A program made the translations under genes and the position numbers. Positions 26,066-38,893 of a DNA stretch of 64,000 nt are shown here, piece by piece. The stretch is taken from the NCBI GenBank assembly GCA_025174535.1, contig JALBUN010000003.1, positions 868,001 to 932,000 on the forward strand, written 5' to 3'. This DNA is from Cantharellus purpuraceus. Taxonomy: Eukaryota; Basidiomycota; Agaricomycetes; Cantharellales; Hydnaceae. The notes below the pieces were generated by a model. It saw only the letters and a list, made by a program, of their open reading frames with translations, did no database searches and was not told where the DNA came from. Numbering within the stretch: position 1 is the stretch's first letter; the number at the start of each line of letters is the position of its first letter.

Positions 26066-28981
26066 TCACGAGAACACCCTTGCCACCACAGCGTTCCAGA
26101 TCGCGATCGGATTGTTCACGCTGATAGTCGCGTGGAAAAAGATGAGATAGGAATATGGCGGCATGTCAGTAACCAACAGTCAAAATCACATGAAAAGAAC
26201 GATAAATGAATGTCCGAAAACGCACGTGGATGCCGTTTGCGGGAAGTTCAACGTCGCAAAGTGACCTTGCCATTCTAGCGGACGCGGTTTCAGTTGCCAT
26301 CCGGGATATGCCAAGTAGGGTCTTTGAAGCACACGTACCTTCTGGCTGCGTGGGGTCAACGATTCCAAACCCGAGTCGCCAGGTAATTCCAAAAACGCTG
26401 TTGGTCAAGCTATCATAAAGCAGTAAATCAGACGCCCATGTCGTTCGTGAATATCTGCCAAATGTACTCACAAGTCGGGCGGCGCTAGAGAGTTGTTCTT
26501 AAGATGAGTAGTCTGTGCATGGCAGCATTTGTGAGCCGCTGATAAAGCGCAACGTCACAGCTGTCATACCTTTACTTCAGTGTCCATCGTTGAAAAGTCG
26601 GAGGACTGTCCCCCGACAGTGCCGGTGTATTGCTGCACCGTGTCCTTTTTGCCTCCAACAACGGCCGTTGTCACATTGTAATGCTTGCTGAGCGCGATCT
26701 ACGGGCACCGGCGCTTAAGAGGGGAGAAAAACTTGTACGATTCTTAATACATACAGTGGCGAGCGCACAAGAACTCGCACAGCTGCATAGCGTATGAGAA
26801 ACCGATGGCCGATGAGCAAAATCGCGCACTCACAGGCCATTATTGACAATCACGATGTTCTCCGGAGCGAACAACTGCTCTGCAGGCGGGGTCATATCGA
26901 ATGGTTGACACTCCTGGCCCAACCTTCAAGAAAGAAGAGGGACTGAGTACGACGCCATTTTGAATGCCCAACACGTTGGGACACACCTCTGGCTGAACAT
27001 ATCTGGGTGTCCGTTGAGCGTCAAGTTCACAGACGGCACAAGCCAGTCAGACTCCGGAGGGAACTCAACACCACTCGCGTTACGCCAGTTGACGGGATTA
27101 TACAACAGCAAGTCGTTCGGATCTGCGCCCTTGTCGATTGCTGCAACAATGAGCCGTGCGATGGGCTGGTCTCGCGCTTTGGTGTCCAGGCCGGCTTCGG
27201 GTACAGAGTTCGGGTTTGGTCCAACAATCTAGATGGGCATTTGGCAAAAGAGGAAGGTGAATAAACAAAAGCGTACGATCCGGTGCAGCCACTGTGTCAC
27301 AGAGGTCAGAGAAAACTTAAGATCCAGACATGCAATCACGAACATGGGCAACACAGATAAAGCCTGCCACAAAACAGTGACGCACTTAGGGCTTAATCGA
27401 ACTGCAGTTGCAGTAAGAACTCACCACCACCGTTGTTAGTCTATCGTGAAAAGAAATTTCAGGAAGCTTAGGTTAGTCTATGAAGGTAAACGCACCAAAT
27501 CGATAATCAGCTGTGTCTTCCCATTGTTTTTGAGGGTCTGCAGCCCTGACAACAACTCCTGCTCCATCCCATCGAAAGTGCCTGTGGCAAAACTGCCCAG
27601 AGCCAGCACACCCGTCTTGCCGTCCTGAAGCTCAAAGAACTGTATAGCACCAGTGCCGCTGATATTCCCTGTCGGTGCCAACCCTGGGGGTAGGACGATA
27701 TCCGAAACAGGTGCTTCGTTCACAATAACATTAAGGCGCCGTTTGCTGTCAGCTGGTGCTGGAGGGGGTTGGAAGCGGAAGCGGCCCAAGGTGCCTTTCG
27801 ACAACGAGGATGGTTGGACGGCCTGTGCGGAAGGTGCGTTCGCATCCACGCCATTCGTACCGAGTTGGGCGATGCAGTTCCCTGCTTGAAGGGAGGGCCC
27901 ATCGGTGAATGGTATAGTTCCAGCGCCAATGCGTGAACGATATGGGACCTGGATAGTTGATTAACTCAAAACGCGAGATGACAACATGCAGACACAGACC
28001 GTGATCCTTTCACTGCGCTCGCTACCGACAGGTTGGACGGTAAGTGTCACGCTGTCAATGAGAGGAAGCGATTGTTGTGCAAAGTCGCCCATGCGGTATG
28101 ACCAACCACTATTTGTGAGCGCGTAACTGGAAAAGAACCTGACAAGCCAAACACTATAAGGCTATCTGAGGCTGGACGTGTTTTCACTTACTTGTTCTGC
28201 CGAGTGGTATGCGCTTGGAAGCTGCCAGTGATCGCTGCGTTGGCATCGATGGCAACAAAGGGGTCCTTATCGTTGATTTTCAGTACTGTCGCTCCGGCAA
28301 ACTGATAAAATAGTTGATTTTTGCAGGTCTAACGTGAGAAAAAACGCTTACTTGACTGAAATTGAGGTGACTTGTGCTCTGCCAAAAATCAATCTGGTCT
28401 GCAAACTCGGCAGAAGCCACTTTGAACGCCTCTGGTGCTATATGCAATCGCTGATTGTCCTCTTCGTCGTGAAGTAGAACGACGGGGAAAGGCAGGAAAG
28501 TTAAGAACAGCGAGTCAAAGCATATATTTATGTAGGCGGTGTGGCCATCTTGAAGCCGCTTGATTGTACGGGATAGATCGATGTGAAAATCGAGCGCTGA
28601 CGGATAACTCTGAGCACGGATACGCTGGAGCTCAGATGCAATGTCAACGTGGACATCCTGCGCAAAAGGAGGGGGCGCCTGAATCTGGTAGTTGATGGAT
28701 GTTTGGAAATTAAACGTTAGGTTGACAACGTCGAGGGTGTTGTCTTTGAGCGTCTGATTGACCGGAAATGACCTGTTTGAGAAGAGTGTTGTAAATAAAG
28801 GACGAGGGAATGAAGACACAGGGTTGGTGGCCCACCGGAAGCACGCTCTCAGATCGGCGGGTGCTACCCATTTCTGCCCACCCACGGCAACGCAAGGATC
28901 ACTATTCCCAGCAGCTTGGACATGGCTAGAAAGGGCTTGAAGCGCGAACGCTGCAACGCTCGTCCATAGAAGCGAAAGCAT
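26066..28981 (-). CDS. Secreted peptidase S41 family protein (CPAF-like)
   Basis: Predicted 674 aa in 16 exons (28836-28981, 28352-28772, 28192-28301, 28000-28138, 27496-27948, 27425-27440, 27344-27363, 27277-27291, 26987-27228, 26834-26923, 26755-26782, 26570-26698, 26472-26512, 26339-26409, 26226-26274, 26066-26120); all phases close. It begins with a signal peptide (MLSLLWTSVAAFALQ...) and a DPC...WVAPADLRACF segment, then a PDZ-like middle. The S41 protease half follows (LIIDLTNNGGGFICVAHWL, ALSKHYNVTTAVVGGKKD) with the likely nucleophile serine in NNGLCASSC at about 551-556. Such basidiomycete proteins are extracellular serine peptidases of unknown substrate. Upstream in-frame ATGs exist (29017 and beyond), but a TATA-like box at 29028-29033 makes the 28981 start more likely. 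Confidence 0.9.
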
Positions 28982-30459
28982 TCTTGCCTTGCACTGGAGA
29001 AACTCCCATGGTACCATGGTCGATGCTTTATACCTTCCCATAGTCTCTCCATATGCAACCCCCGTAGACCAATCGCGCAACATTACGTTTCGGTACCGCG
29101 TGTGAGACTCACGTACAACTCACGCGGTGCAATAGCAGAACGACTCTTGGCGCCACATGCTACACAGCCGAGGCCAGGTAATATTCTCGTTCAGGGACGG
29201 GGTTTCCATTGCATATATACATGGGATGGGAAAGTCACAAACGAAGACCGCAAGTTACCATGGTCGTAAGTCCGCGCAGTTTGTCGCTCCATAAGGCGCA
29301 AGTATAGGAACATATACATTGCAGACGACAACAATCCACTTGTCTGAGGACCTTGTCCAGCACAAACCCTTGTCCCCATGAGAAGTAGAGAGATATGTTG
29401 CGCCATTGCAAGGAAATCGGTCTTTGATGGCCGGGTGTCGGCGGCTCATCTTGTTTTCAAGCCTTGATACATCCTGCAATGGCTCTGTTGCTATAGTATG
29501 GCCTGTGTAAGTATTTTTTTCAATTTTGTGTTCGTAAGTTACTGACACGAGCATGGCTCGTGATTCTGGAGGGCTGGCAGCGCCAGTCCCTCGGTTCACC
29601 GTCAAAATGTTGCGCTTAGCTTGGCTGTCATGCGGTTCCGTAACCACTGCGAAAATTTGTAGGAATCCAACAATAAGTACCCATTTTCGGTCGTCGAGAG
29701 CTGTAGAATGTGCCTAACTCAAAATTCAGTTACTCCGCAACTTTATATACACGTAGACATATTGGGTGATATCAACTGCTCTCTTTCTTTTACCACCACC
29801 ACCTTCTGCAACTTGCCTTCAATAATTGCAGTCTCACGGTGTTTGGCTCGCTTCCTGATAACGTGTGCACGTGCACCACACGCTCGGACCAACCCTTGTT
29901 TGAGCAGCCGTCAGGAAACCCCTTTGATCAGATGGCGGGCCACAATTCGCAGGCTCGACAAAATTTCATGCGTCAGATGACTCGCAGCAACCCTTGTTCG
30001 AAGACAAGAAGTCGTTAAGACATGTACTGGACACGGACACCGTCAGACTGGTATCAAGGCTGCAACGTCTGAAGAACGCTTTAGAGGGAAACCCCACTTG
30101 TTGCTCTAAATGATCATCTGGAATTGGCATGAACACTCAACATATTATATCACTTGATATGAAGATGTATTCTCTTCGACAGCGAGTCAAAAGACGTTTG
30201 TAACGATCCACTTCATTCTAGTCTTGTTTCTCGGATCCGGCCATATGCTATAGTATCACTTTATATTGGCATAACACCTCAGTTCGAAGCATGTAGTCTA
30301 TAGGTTGAGACTGCGTCCAAACATGCGCTCTGGTCGTTAATTGATGGGTCTCGAGACAAGATTGTACTGTGCACATGAATATATTATATGTAACGCCTCC
30401 AGTGATTTTGTACATCCAGCAGCAAATCCACCGCAGCTGAGAACGCGGCGCGTTATTCG
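28982..30459. other. Intergenic stretch
   Basis: The part near 28982-29100 is the promoter of the S41 peptidase, with a TATA-like element at 29028-29033 (minus strand tataaa). The rest up to the SPC2 stop codon shows no gene I can support; ORFs of up to about 130 codons on the minus strand have no family features. Confidence 0.5.
29028..29033 (-). promoter_or_regulatory. TATA-like box of the S41 peptidase gene
   Basis: On the minus strand ggtataaagc lies 47 bases upstream of the ATG at 28981 but only about 11 bases from the upstream ATG at 29017. With normal TATA-to-start spacing, transcription would begin downstream of 29017, which supports the shorter protein with a clean signal peptide. 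Confidence 0.45.
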
Positions 30460-31291
30460 CTAATTGTTTTCTCCCGTCACATTCTCCACCAGCCCGCGCA
30501 GCCACTCCTCGAATGCGTCCTGATCCAGGGTTCCCTCCACATCGAAAAAGGAGTTGTATCCGCGGACGTCATGTCCCTTCCCTCGATGCAATAGTGCCCT
30601 CCCACTGTTTGAGGACCGGACATAGGAAAGAGACAGTTCATACTTGGGAGGGGAAGTAGGCTTTGATGGTTGTGTTCGTGACTCGATGGTTATTCGTTCA
30701 GTCTCAATCTGGGCAATCCTTGTTTGGCAACGCAATGTTCAGAGTCAGAGTACGTACTCGTTTAGCAAAGGTCTTTCTTTTCCCAACGTATACAATATCG
30801 CCCTCAACAAAATAAGCGTAAAGCGTTTGCACAGAGGTCAAAAGGATATACCTGTGCACATAATTGGCATGGTGATCCAAATAAGTAAAAACGCACTCAC
30901 AGAATCAGCCCAGCCCATACTATAGGTTTCGACTTCTCGAACTCAGTCTTCCAACCATAAAGTGCTGTACCCGTGGCAACAAAGACACCTGCCCATCCAA
31001 GTCCTAGACGAACATCGGTATGCTGATGAATAGTCTTAAACTGGTCAGGACGGCCTAAGAACTGTAACGCCACATGTGCACTTGTCAGAAAAGATGTCAC
31101 TGATATGGTGAGTATACTCGCACCCGTTTCAAGGCATCATCCAATGTGTGCTTGAGCTCTGTAAGGTTCGCATTGTTCGCTTTGATGATGTCCCGGGGCT
31201 CTGAATCCGCTGCAACGACTCTGGGGGCGGCAGCTGGGGTGGGCTCATTGCCATCAGCAGTGCCATTTGCAGCAGGTTTACGGCGTGCCAT
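30460..31291 (-). CDS. spc2: Signal pe­ptidase complex subunit 2 (SPC25/SPCS2)
   Basis: Predicted 223 aa in four exons (31124-31291, 30901-31061, 30758-30851, 30460-30708). The Ala/Pro-rich N-terminus leads into ELKHTLDDALKRFL, then IHQHTDVRLGLGWAGVFV, EFEKSKPIVWAGLIL and YAYFVEGDIVYVGKRKTF, which are hallmark stretches of the microsomal signal peptidase 25-kDa subunit. Two membrane segments are visible (about 75-95 and 105-130), with cytosolic ends. The subunit binds Sec61 and helps present precursors to the peptidase in the ER membrane. The C-terminal half (SKPTSPPKYELSLSYVRSS...) is the usual cytosolic domain. It is divergent from the MYND gene at 31472. Confidence 0.93.
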
Positions 31292-31471
31292 GGAGGCAAG
31301 GAGGAGGATGCAATGTGCACGTCGTGGACGTGGCTGGACGTGTCTAGACGTAGCCGAGTTCGTGGCTCCGACAAAGCGCTAGTCCAATATGACTTTCAAG
31401 TTGTCACATAAATTCTCCTAAATCTCGCCTCGACTGCTTAAGCTCAAATCTCCCCATTTTTCAAGGCCGAC

Positions 31472-32299
31472 ATGTCGGCAGAGCCTAGAGATGTTGTCTT
31501 TTACCCCGATTTTCAAGTGCCTTTGCGATTTCGGCAGTGTGCCGCATGCTTCAAGACAGAGTATGAGACCGGCATTCCAATGCGTACATGTTCTCGCTGC
31601 AGGGTAGCACATTATTGTGTGGGTGGGACATAACTTTGTAGTCGCAATTTTAAATGCCCTGCCAGAACGATATCTGCCAAAGAAATGATTTTCTTTCGCA
31701 TAAAGAGCTGTGCCTGAAGAGGCGAAACGCAATTCGAAGAAAGGAACGAAATTCTCTTGACCTAAAATGGAGACCATGTTCAAGAGCGGGCGGTGAAGGT
31801 GCAGCTCTGGTCCCGTGCAACGATCTCCAAAAAGCATTCATGTCCTGGACCCAGGTGCCGAGACTGTCTACTAAGCGCTGGTTTCATGTCTAGAGGCTAA
31901 TAGGATATTTCACCTTTAGAAAAACCTATCCATCCTTGCCTGGACTCATTACCAGGCAAGCGGCATGCGCCGATCAACTTGGGAGCTCGTTCGTAAATGT
32001 CTCTTTGTAAAACTCTCTGGACACAGAGACGCGTCTGATGATATACGATTCAAAGTCGCCAATGTCGACACAGTCTTGGGTATCGATATCATGCGGCGAT
32101 GGGGAGCGCTGATGGTCCGTTCGCTCAGGTTCGAGCCAAGCAAGCTACAATTATCAGTGGAATATATGTGTTCGCGGTGCTCCTGGAATGTGGCCCTATC
32201 ATTCACTTAATGCCGATCGGTGCTCCTGAAGAGCTTCTGCAGACGTGGGTGGATAATCCAGAGTGGAGAGCAGTGTTTTTGCGTGACGTCGAAGCATGA
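31472..32299 (+). CDS. Small MYND zinc-finger protein
   Basis: Predicted about 228 aa in four exons (31472-31618, 31666-31854, 31920-32128, 32158-32299). The MYND finger is complete across the first junction: CAACF...TCSRCRVAHYC then NDICQRNDFLSHKELC, matching Cx2C...Cx2C...YCx3C...Hx3C. Downstream it has the usual fungal MYND-orphan pattern with WTHYQASGMRR, YVFAVLLECGPIIHLMP and a final WVDNPEWR. The last intron (32129-32157) would be only 29 nt, so that junction may be wrong or the frame may be damaged. Function is unknown; MYND fingers mediate protein contacts. The 180-bp gap to SPC2 implies a shared promoter region. Confidence 0.8.
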
Positions 32300-32850
32300 A
32301 AAGAAGTAAGCGTTGTCTTTGTATTTCTATGTCATTGTGTCTGCTGATCACCATATTCGGTGTTAATTGCTAACTCATGTATCTGTGATCTGGTGGTATC
32401 GTTGCGTTCCAACTCATATGAATATCAAAATGACTCTAACACTTATCGCACTCGAGCGTACACCCCCGAAGTAAAGAAGAACAACTCAATGCAATCCGTG
32501 TTAGTACTATATTATACAGGGAATAACGCAGTGTTCTTCATTGTTAGACGATAGCTAAGGGTAGCAATAACATCGGAGTTAAGAAAGAAAGCTTTATATA
32601 CGAGTTCAATACGACGAGTAGCATGTGCAGAGCGAGGAAACTAGGGATACAAGCCAAACAACGAGATGGCCAGCGGCCATGTTAGTCCTTAAGAGAGAGG
32701 ATACAGTTACGGGGCGAGGTCAAAGGTCGTCAAAAGTTCGTGACCGTATCGACGGCAAGTTCATATCATAATTAAGGGTGGCGATAAAGTTTTTGAAAGT
32801 CTCCCCGTGTTTATGGGAAGAAAGTATGCTGTTTGCAAGTTGTGGAGAGC
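32300..32850. other. Intergenic, convergent gene ends
   Basis: About 550 bp between the ends of the MYND gene and the HMG-box gene. It probably contains both 3' untranslated regions; nothing else was recognised. Confidence 0.5.
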
Positions 32851-34690
32851 TCAGTAGCCATCTACGATGAGGTCGTTAAGATCCAGCACACTCGGCGGCG
32901 TGATTTCGGGGCACAGCCGCGTGTAGCGCAGCCCATCCTGATAGGCCTGGAGATCAGTGGCATGGTCGACCGCAGGATGAGGAAACGTGGCATCCGAAGA
33001 AGACTGCCGGGGAATAACACCAGTCCTTCCCTGTATAGCAACAGGAGTAGTATGATCCGCAGGCGTATGACCATCTTGAACATGCGCAAAGAACTGCTCG
33101 TTCGCATTGTACATGCCCATGTCCACCTTGTCCGCCTGCGCGATCAAACCCAGGGCATCGTCAAATCTGCCTTGCGTCGCCGCTGCTTCAAACTCGCCCA
33201 TCTGTGCCTGGAACATGGCAAAATCGAATGTCGCGACTGGAGCGGGCTGTAGGATAGCCGGTGTGGAGGACAATTGCGAAGAGGGTGTGGAAAGGTGCGA
33301 AGTGGTTGCGCTTGAGAGGTCGGACGTAGGGCTGATGATAGTCTCAGGGATCTGCACGGTGATGTATTCCTGCCGCTTGTCACCTGGAGGCGCGAATGGC
33401 TGCACGGCGGGAAACCCATCCTGTGGGCTCTGGGCGTTGGTGCTGACGTGTGACGTCTGCGGCTGCTTAGTGGTCCCATTAGATCATGCATGGGAAAAGT
33501 TGAGAGAAAGTTTAACATACCGTGTTCCATGAGAACCTTTCGAACACGCTGCCAAACACGGGATTGATGGGTGTCAGCGGGTTCGCCTCCTGGAAACCAT
33601 TTTGCGTAGAATAGGTGAAATTTGACGGAATTTCACCACTGAAGTCTGGAGCGGATATGGAGCGTCTGTGTCCTGAACGCCACGGAGAATTGTCGTCCAA
33701 GGAATGGTGTGGCTCAGTGCTGTTAGGAAACATGTATGGCTGGAGGTGCGCAAATCCTGCAGGCATGAAGTCCATGCTAGTCGAGGGTCGTTTGCTATAC
33801 CTGCGCGACAACTGAGAAGTCGGGAGTCCAGAAGGGTAATAAGGCACAGAACTAGAAGCATTGCCGAAGAAATTATCGTCAGGAGTATTGAGAGGGACCG
33901 AAGAAGAACGGCGTTGAAATAGACGGGAGGATGAAGATGAGGGTATAGTCAACGAGGGGGCAGGAGACGGAGACGGGGGTGGTGAAGATGCGGAAGAAGC
34001 ATCGGAGGGGAATGCAGCATTCGGGAACTCAATGTCAGATTTCCCTTCCTGTGATTGAAAGGTTCCAGACAGATGCTCAACAGCGTTATCGTTATCATGA
34101 CCAGGGGTATTCTTCATGCGTGGCCGGTTCGGTCTTCTGGGCTTGCGGATGTAGTTTCCAAACTCATCGCGACGGTGAACTGGCTTAAACTTGTATTCAG
34201 GATGGATTATTTTATGCATGACCTTGGCGGCATTAGCCTGGTCGATCCAATGTTGCTTTTCACTGGGCGACATCTTTCGCCACATCAGACCGAGATCTTT
34301 AGAAACCTCGGGAGTAGAGTTTTGTTTTACCATCGACCTGATGTACTCACTAAAAACTAATTAAGTAATGGTTGCATCCAAAGACAACCATGGTTTCTCA
34401 CGTGCGAAAGATAATGAAAGCATTGGGCGGACGCGGTATGTGTCCTGGCGGCTTCGCTTTTCCATGAGATCGTTTCTTCTTCGTTGGTGGCGGTGGTGAG
34501 GCATCGGTCCCTGGAGTTATGGGGGCCAACGAAAGCGTGTTGAATTGGAAGCCAAGTGTAGAAGAACCATCGTTGCGATTGAGGGACGGAATCTCCACTG
34601 GTAGCAGCGTGCTATTAGGGGAGGTGCATCAATGCAAAGACTAGTGTATGTACCTGGGGAGGTTGATTGCTTGTTCTGGCGTGGTGGCAT
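32851..34690 (-). CDS. HMG-box transcription factor
   Basis: Predicted 558 aa in four exons (34654-34690, 34402-34597, 33521-34349, 32851-33465). A basic stretch (TKKKRSHGKAKPPG) precedes a single HMG box of the MATA/SOX class at about 64-136: HIPRPPNAFIIFRT, EYIRSMVKQN, VSKDLGLMWRKMSPSEKQHW, and HPEYKFKP at its end. The rest is Ser/Pro-rich and low in order, with a Gln/Ala/Asp-rich C-terminus that could act in activation. In basidiomycetes such proteins include pheromone-response and fruiting regulators, so a role in mating or development is possible but not shown. No homeodomain or pheromone gene lies nearby, so this is not evidently a mating-type locus. Confidence 0.88.
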
Positions 34691-37111
34691 GACTAAGGCT
34701 AGCTTGAGAGTGCTGCGTATCTGGACAATAGTGGGGAAGGAAAGAGATTGTGGTGAAAGGGTCTATTGTCTTGTGTACTTATAACCGCCCTTTGAGGGAT
34801 TAGAAGCGGAAGTTCGCTTTCTCGCGTTCATTTTTTGGTCCACGTGGGAGGAAGCCCTTTGTAGGAAAAAGGGAAGCGGACCAGCCAGGTCTAGGGCGAC
34901 CTCCGCCGCAGAGAAGCATCAGACGAACGTATACCGCCGTCTTGGCACGTGGCTTACTAGATCTCGGAGAAGTCAACTCCGATATTAGAGGCTGAAACGA
35001 CGAAGGCACGATTGGGCACGACCACCTCCAGAGCAGGCATCGGTCGGACACCTACACAGAGCAAATTGAACGTGAATAATGATAGCGCCAGTGCCAGAAC
35101 CCAAGTTGGTCTAGCAGCCCCCTTTGTCTCTGTCGGAAGCAGTAGGTTATGTAATCATTTGGACTTCTTATCGTCAAGGTGATGCCACGCGGCGGCCACG
35201 TGGCGGACACGCGCTCACAACGCAAACAGTGGCAGTGTAATCGGACATCACCCCCGCTTGCATTCTCCTCCTTTGTGAATATAACCAGTCGCAGGAGACT
35301 AACGTTTGATGCCCCCACAACTCAAAAGTTTGCTCATCAGACCAATCGGATCGGTGGTTGCGTCGAATGCGCACGCTAGAAAGCGAACTCTTCACCGCAG
35401 TGATCTTCGCCAGGACTGACCAGTATGCTTCACGGTCGCGATACCGAACAATACCAAGGCGACTGGCATCCATGTCTGCTGTTGCTGTAACAGCTCACAT
35501 TCCTCGTAATGCCCACGGAGAATGAGGTTTCACCTGGATAGGCTGACGAAAGCGATGTGTTTGTATCATACGTATTCAGCTCAGAAACGCCCAACATACT
35601 TCCTTCCCTGCTCACAGTTACCAACTGTCGCCTTCTCGTAGCCGTTTCTCTCCGAGACATTCGCGGAACTCGGCAATATCGAGGCTTGGTGTAATTCCCC
35701 AATCTCCGCGCTCACCAGGGGTTTCCGGCTACTCTAACGCTCGATGCCGAGCATCTTGAACATAGCTCACATTGTGACAGTTTGAGGTCGCTCTCGCATC
35801 TTCGAGCGACTCTGGATGTATTCAGTTCAGAGAACTTAAAAGCAACCGACATGCGCCATACTGCCGTCACCCCTCATTCACTCCACCACAGGTTTTCAGA
35901 CAGTCATACAGCTCAATCAATTTCCGATATAATCGGTTCGTGCACTGCAGCGCTCATCGCCTCTGGACGTCTGCCAGGTGCGTTCTCTGACTCCCTCCTA
36001 GCGCCAGACCTGTTCTGAAATTATCAAGTCCATCTCAAGCGCCACACCTGGTGCATCTTGTCTACAACGGGCGCTAGCCTTTGACCTACTCAGGCAAGTT
36101 GTTGCCCTTTATTTTCTGTATTCTTGATGAGTATTGTGGTGGAAAACGAACCCAGGTTGAGGATATATATCGCCAACTGACAGTCCATCCTGATTCTTCT
36201 CATCTGGCGCTCTTCCAATGCAATGCATTGCCTAGTCACATTTCCAAACCCACTAGATTGGTGAAATGGGTAGATCTGAATCTATAACAAGCCAGAATGT
36301 GCCCCTTGACTTACTACCACCTACATGGGCTGCCCGACTCAACTCGGACGGCCACACCTCCAGTATCACATGGTGGCTCACCAAATGCAAGCGCGTATCT
36401 CCCACCTTGGCAACTCCCTTGAACTTTCGCTTCCTACTGGAACTATTACAACGAACAACTGTGACGCTCATTGATATGCTTCAGACTTCGCACGGTTGTC
36501 TTTGACTCTCGGCCCTATTAGGCTATACCTACATCCCGTCTCATTTGATTATTCGCTTCCCCTAATAACAGCAGTCGTCAGCCTCGCCTGGCTCCTCTGA
36601 GAGAAGTGTCTCCCGGATCCAAGATCTGTATGATGTTCTTTGCTTCGAAGGGGAACATTCTTCTGGACCGTGAAAGGAGGTAGACCTGTGAAAGACGGCC
36701 TCTCCACCTCCATTTCCCTGGAGCTCACTCTCTGTAGGGCTATTCCGACGTCTCGCCTAGTCGTTGGCTAAAACAGCAAAAACGCGCATCGCCAGCGACC
36801 TCATGGAGCAAGTTCCCCAGGAGATTAGTCTGGAACCCGCTGCCTCTCACAGAATGAAAGGAAATTCAGAGGTCATGTGCTTAGGGGGGCTAACTGAACC
36901 AATATAACTCTGACGAGGAGGGAAGTAGCCGACTGCGAGGACAAGGGGACAAAGATTTCATGGAATATTTTCAGGCTTGTCCCTCCTTAGCTTTGTCGAC
37001 AGTTCCTCACATCTCCGTGTTTGTTGTCAGTGTCTTTTGAGCCAATCAAGAGTAACCGTATAACCACTGAATTTGGGTACTTCTAGACAGCAATGTATGG
37101 CACCTCTCCTC

Positions 37112-37300
37112 GCGTATGCCTGCGTTTTCCCGGTTACACGGTAATTCCCTTTGATGACCAGCCTCTGTGAGAATCTATGGCTATCAAGGGGTCGCTATTG
37201 TCCACACAAATCGCACTCGCTTTCGCTTTCTCGGTTGTCTAGTGATTTCCTTTGAGACAAGCTTCTGCGCGCGAGAATCTATTCTGCCAACAGGTCGCTA
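37112..37300. repeat. Decayed tandem repeat, period about 100 bp
   Basis: Two adjacent units share several blocks in order: a ttcccggtt / ttctcggtt block, aattccctttga / gatttcctttga, gagaatctatggc / gagaatctattct and ggtcgcta near the end of each. A lone gagaatctat follows near 37607. The units are well diverged, so the duplication is old. Confidence 0.6.
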
Positions 37301-38878
37301 ACCTCGACGCTCAGCACAAGTTAACTAAAGCTAGTTGCAATCAAAGGCTCGGTGACTGGGTAACAGAAGTGCTAGCCGATGAGAGAAGATGGTTCTCCCG
37401 CACGTGCCTGTGTCCGTAGCTTCCCGGGAGTCGAGACATTCCAGTGGGTTTGCTTAGAGCCAGTGGTTCAACAAGAAGTCTGTTCATCCGTTAATGGTCT
37501 GTCACTTTAGGGGTGGTGCGTTAACAACGTCAGCGCCAGAATAACTTGCGACAGTATAATTGACATCAGGAACAACGGGGGAAGGGCATCAAATGAGATT
37601 TTTGCGAGAATCTATCTTGACACGAAAGTGGCTTAATACTCAAGTATGCAATCGCGAAGTTGATCTAATCAACCGTGTGGCAGTGAGCAGTGTTGTAGAT
37701 CATGAAAGAGCGTCTGCGAAGTCCATCAGACCCTGCCCTGTGCCACGGACATCGCCTCCTGAGAACGTGGAAGTGCTTGGAATTTTACCCCTGGAACAGC
37801 TGTAGCCATGGCTATGCAGATCGTCAAAAAGTGATTTGTCCCATAGTGGTGACACATTTCACGCCCTGCTGAGAGAACGGGTTCTTACCATCTCTTAGCA
37901 CCGCGTGCGCTGAAATTAGGTCAATCAGCGGGAGCACATTACACCCAACAAAATGTTGCGGTCGATTCTGATTTCTTGTGTGGTGTCAGCCCAATAATTC
38001 ACAGGTCTGCCTGTCAGTCGGACACGGGTGTGTTCAGTGCTAAAAAATCATCTATGCCAGTGCCCAAGCACATACCGCATATTATTCTTGTGTAGAAGAC
38101 GGATCCATACGGCAACAGGTCATGGCCAAGAAAAGCCACAGATGCTCCATGTTGTTTCATACGGCAGTAGCAGTTGGCGAAGACGATAGTGGTGTTACAG
38201 TAACTTCGTGAGATCGGCAGGATGATGCGGCACAGCAGTAAACAATCAAAATTGCGTAGCTACAGTTACAGCAGACTGGACTGCATGGACCCTGGATGGC
38301 TCAAGTTTGGAGACTCGTCGCATCAATTTGTGACATTTACTGGCTGACTCTGAGAGGACTGATGGTCGGTTTCCGCAAATGATGCACTCGTCCTTCCCTT
38401 CGGATAGCATGATTGACGTCCTTACCATCCCTGCTTCAGGGCTGCCCACGTCCCCTGTGGTCCTGAACATCATGAAGTCTGGTATAGCATCTAGTTGTGA
38501 CAGAGACGCCTCTGCTTTTGCTGTTCACCACCTATGTAGTGTATACTGTGGTGATACCACTATGTTGCCTAACGGCCCTGCAGAGTCTATCAATATGTGG
38601 TTATACAATTCATACCAATGGGATTCCCACATTGGTGCATACTTCGACATGCCAACGTCTTGGCCGATAGTTTGACATACTGTCGCTGTTTAATTGAATG
38701 ATCCCTTGGTACCGAGGCAGTTGGATTAGAGAGACGATGGCACTGGGGGTGGTTAGGAAGATTAATTTGGCCACCTGCATGGCCTCCTCATCTGACGGTG
38801 GGATGTCGCTACCATCCAGGGTGTTCAGCAGGATAGGACACTTCTATCTTCGATACCAGATCGTCCCTCGATCCCCCC

Positions 38879-38893
38879 CACACACACACACAC
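38879..38893. repeat. (CA)n microsatellite
   Basis: A run of about seven to eight CA dinucleotides preceded by a C tract, in intergenic DNA upstream of the oxoadipate dehydrogenase gene. Confidence 0.8.

Noticed and set aside
32851..34690. Mating-type locus
   Set aside because: Only an HMG-box gene is present; no homeodomain, pheromone, receptor or MIP gene in the window.
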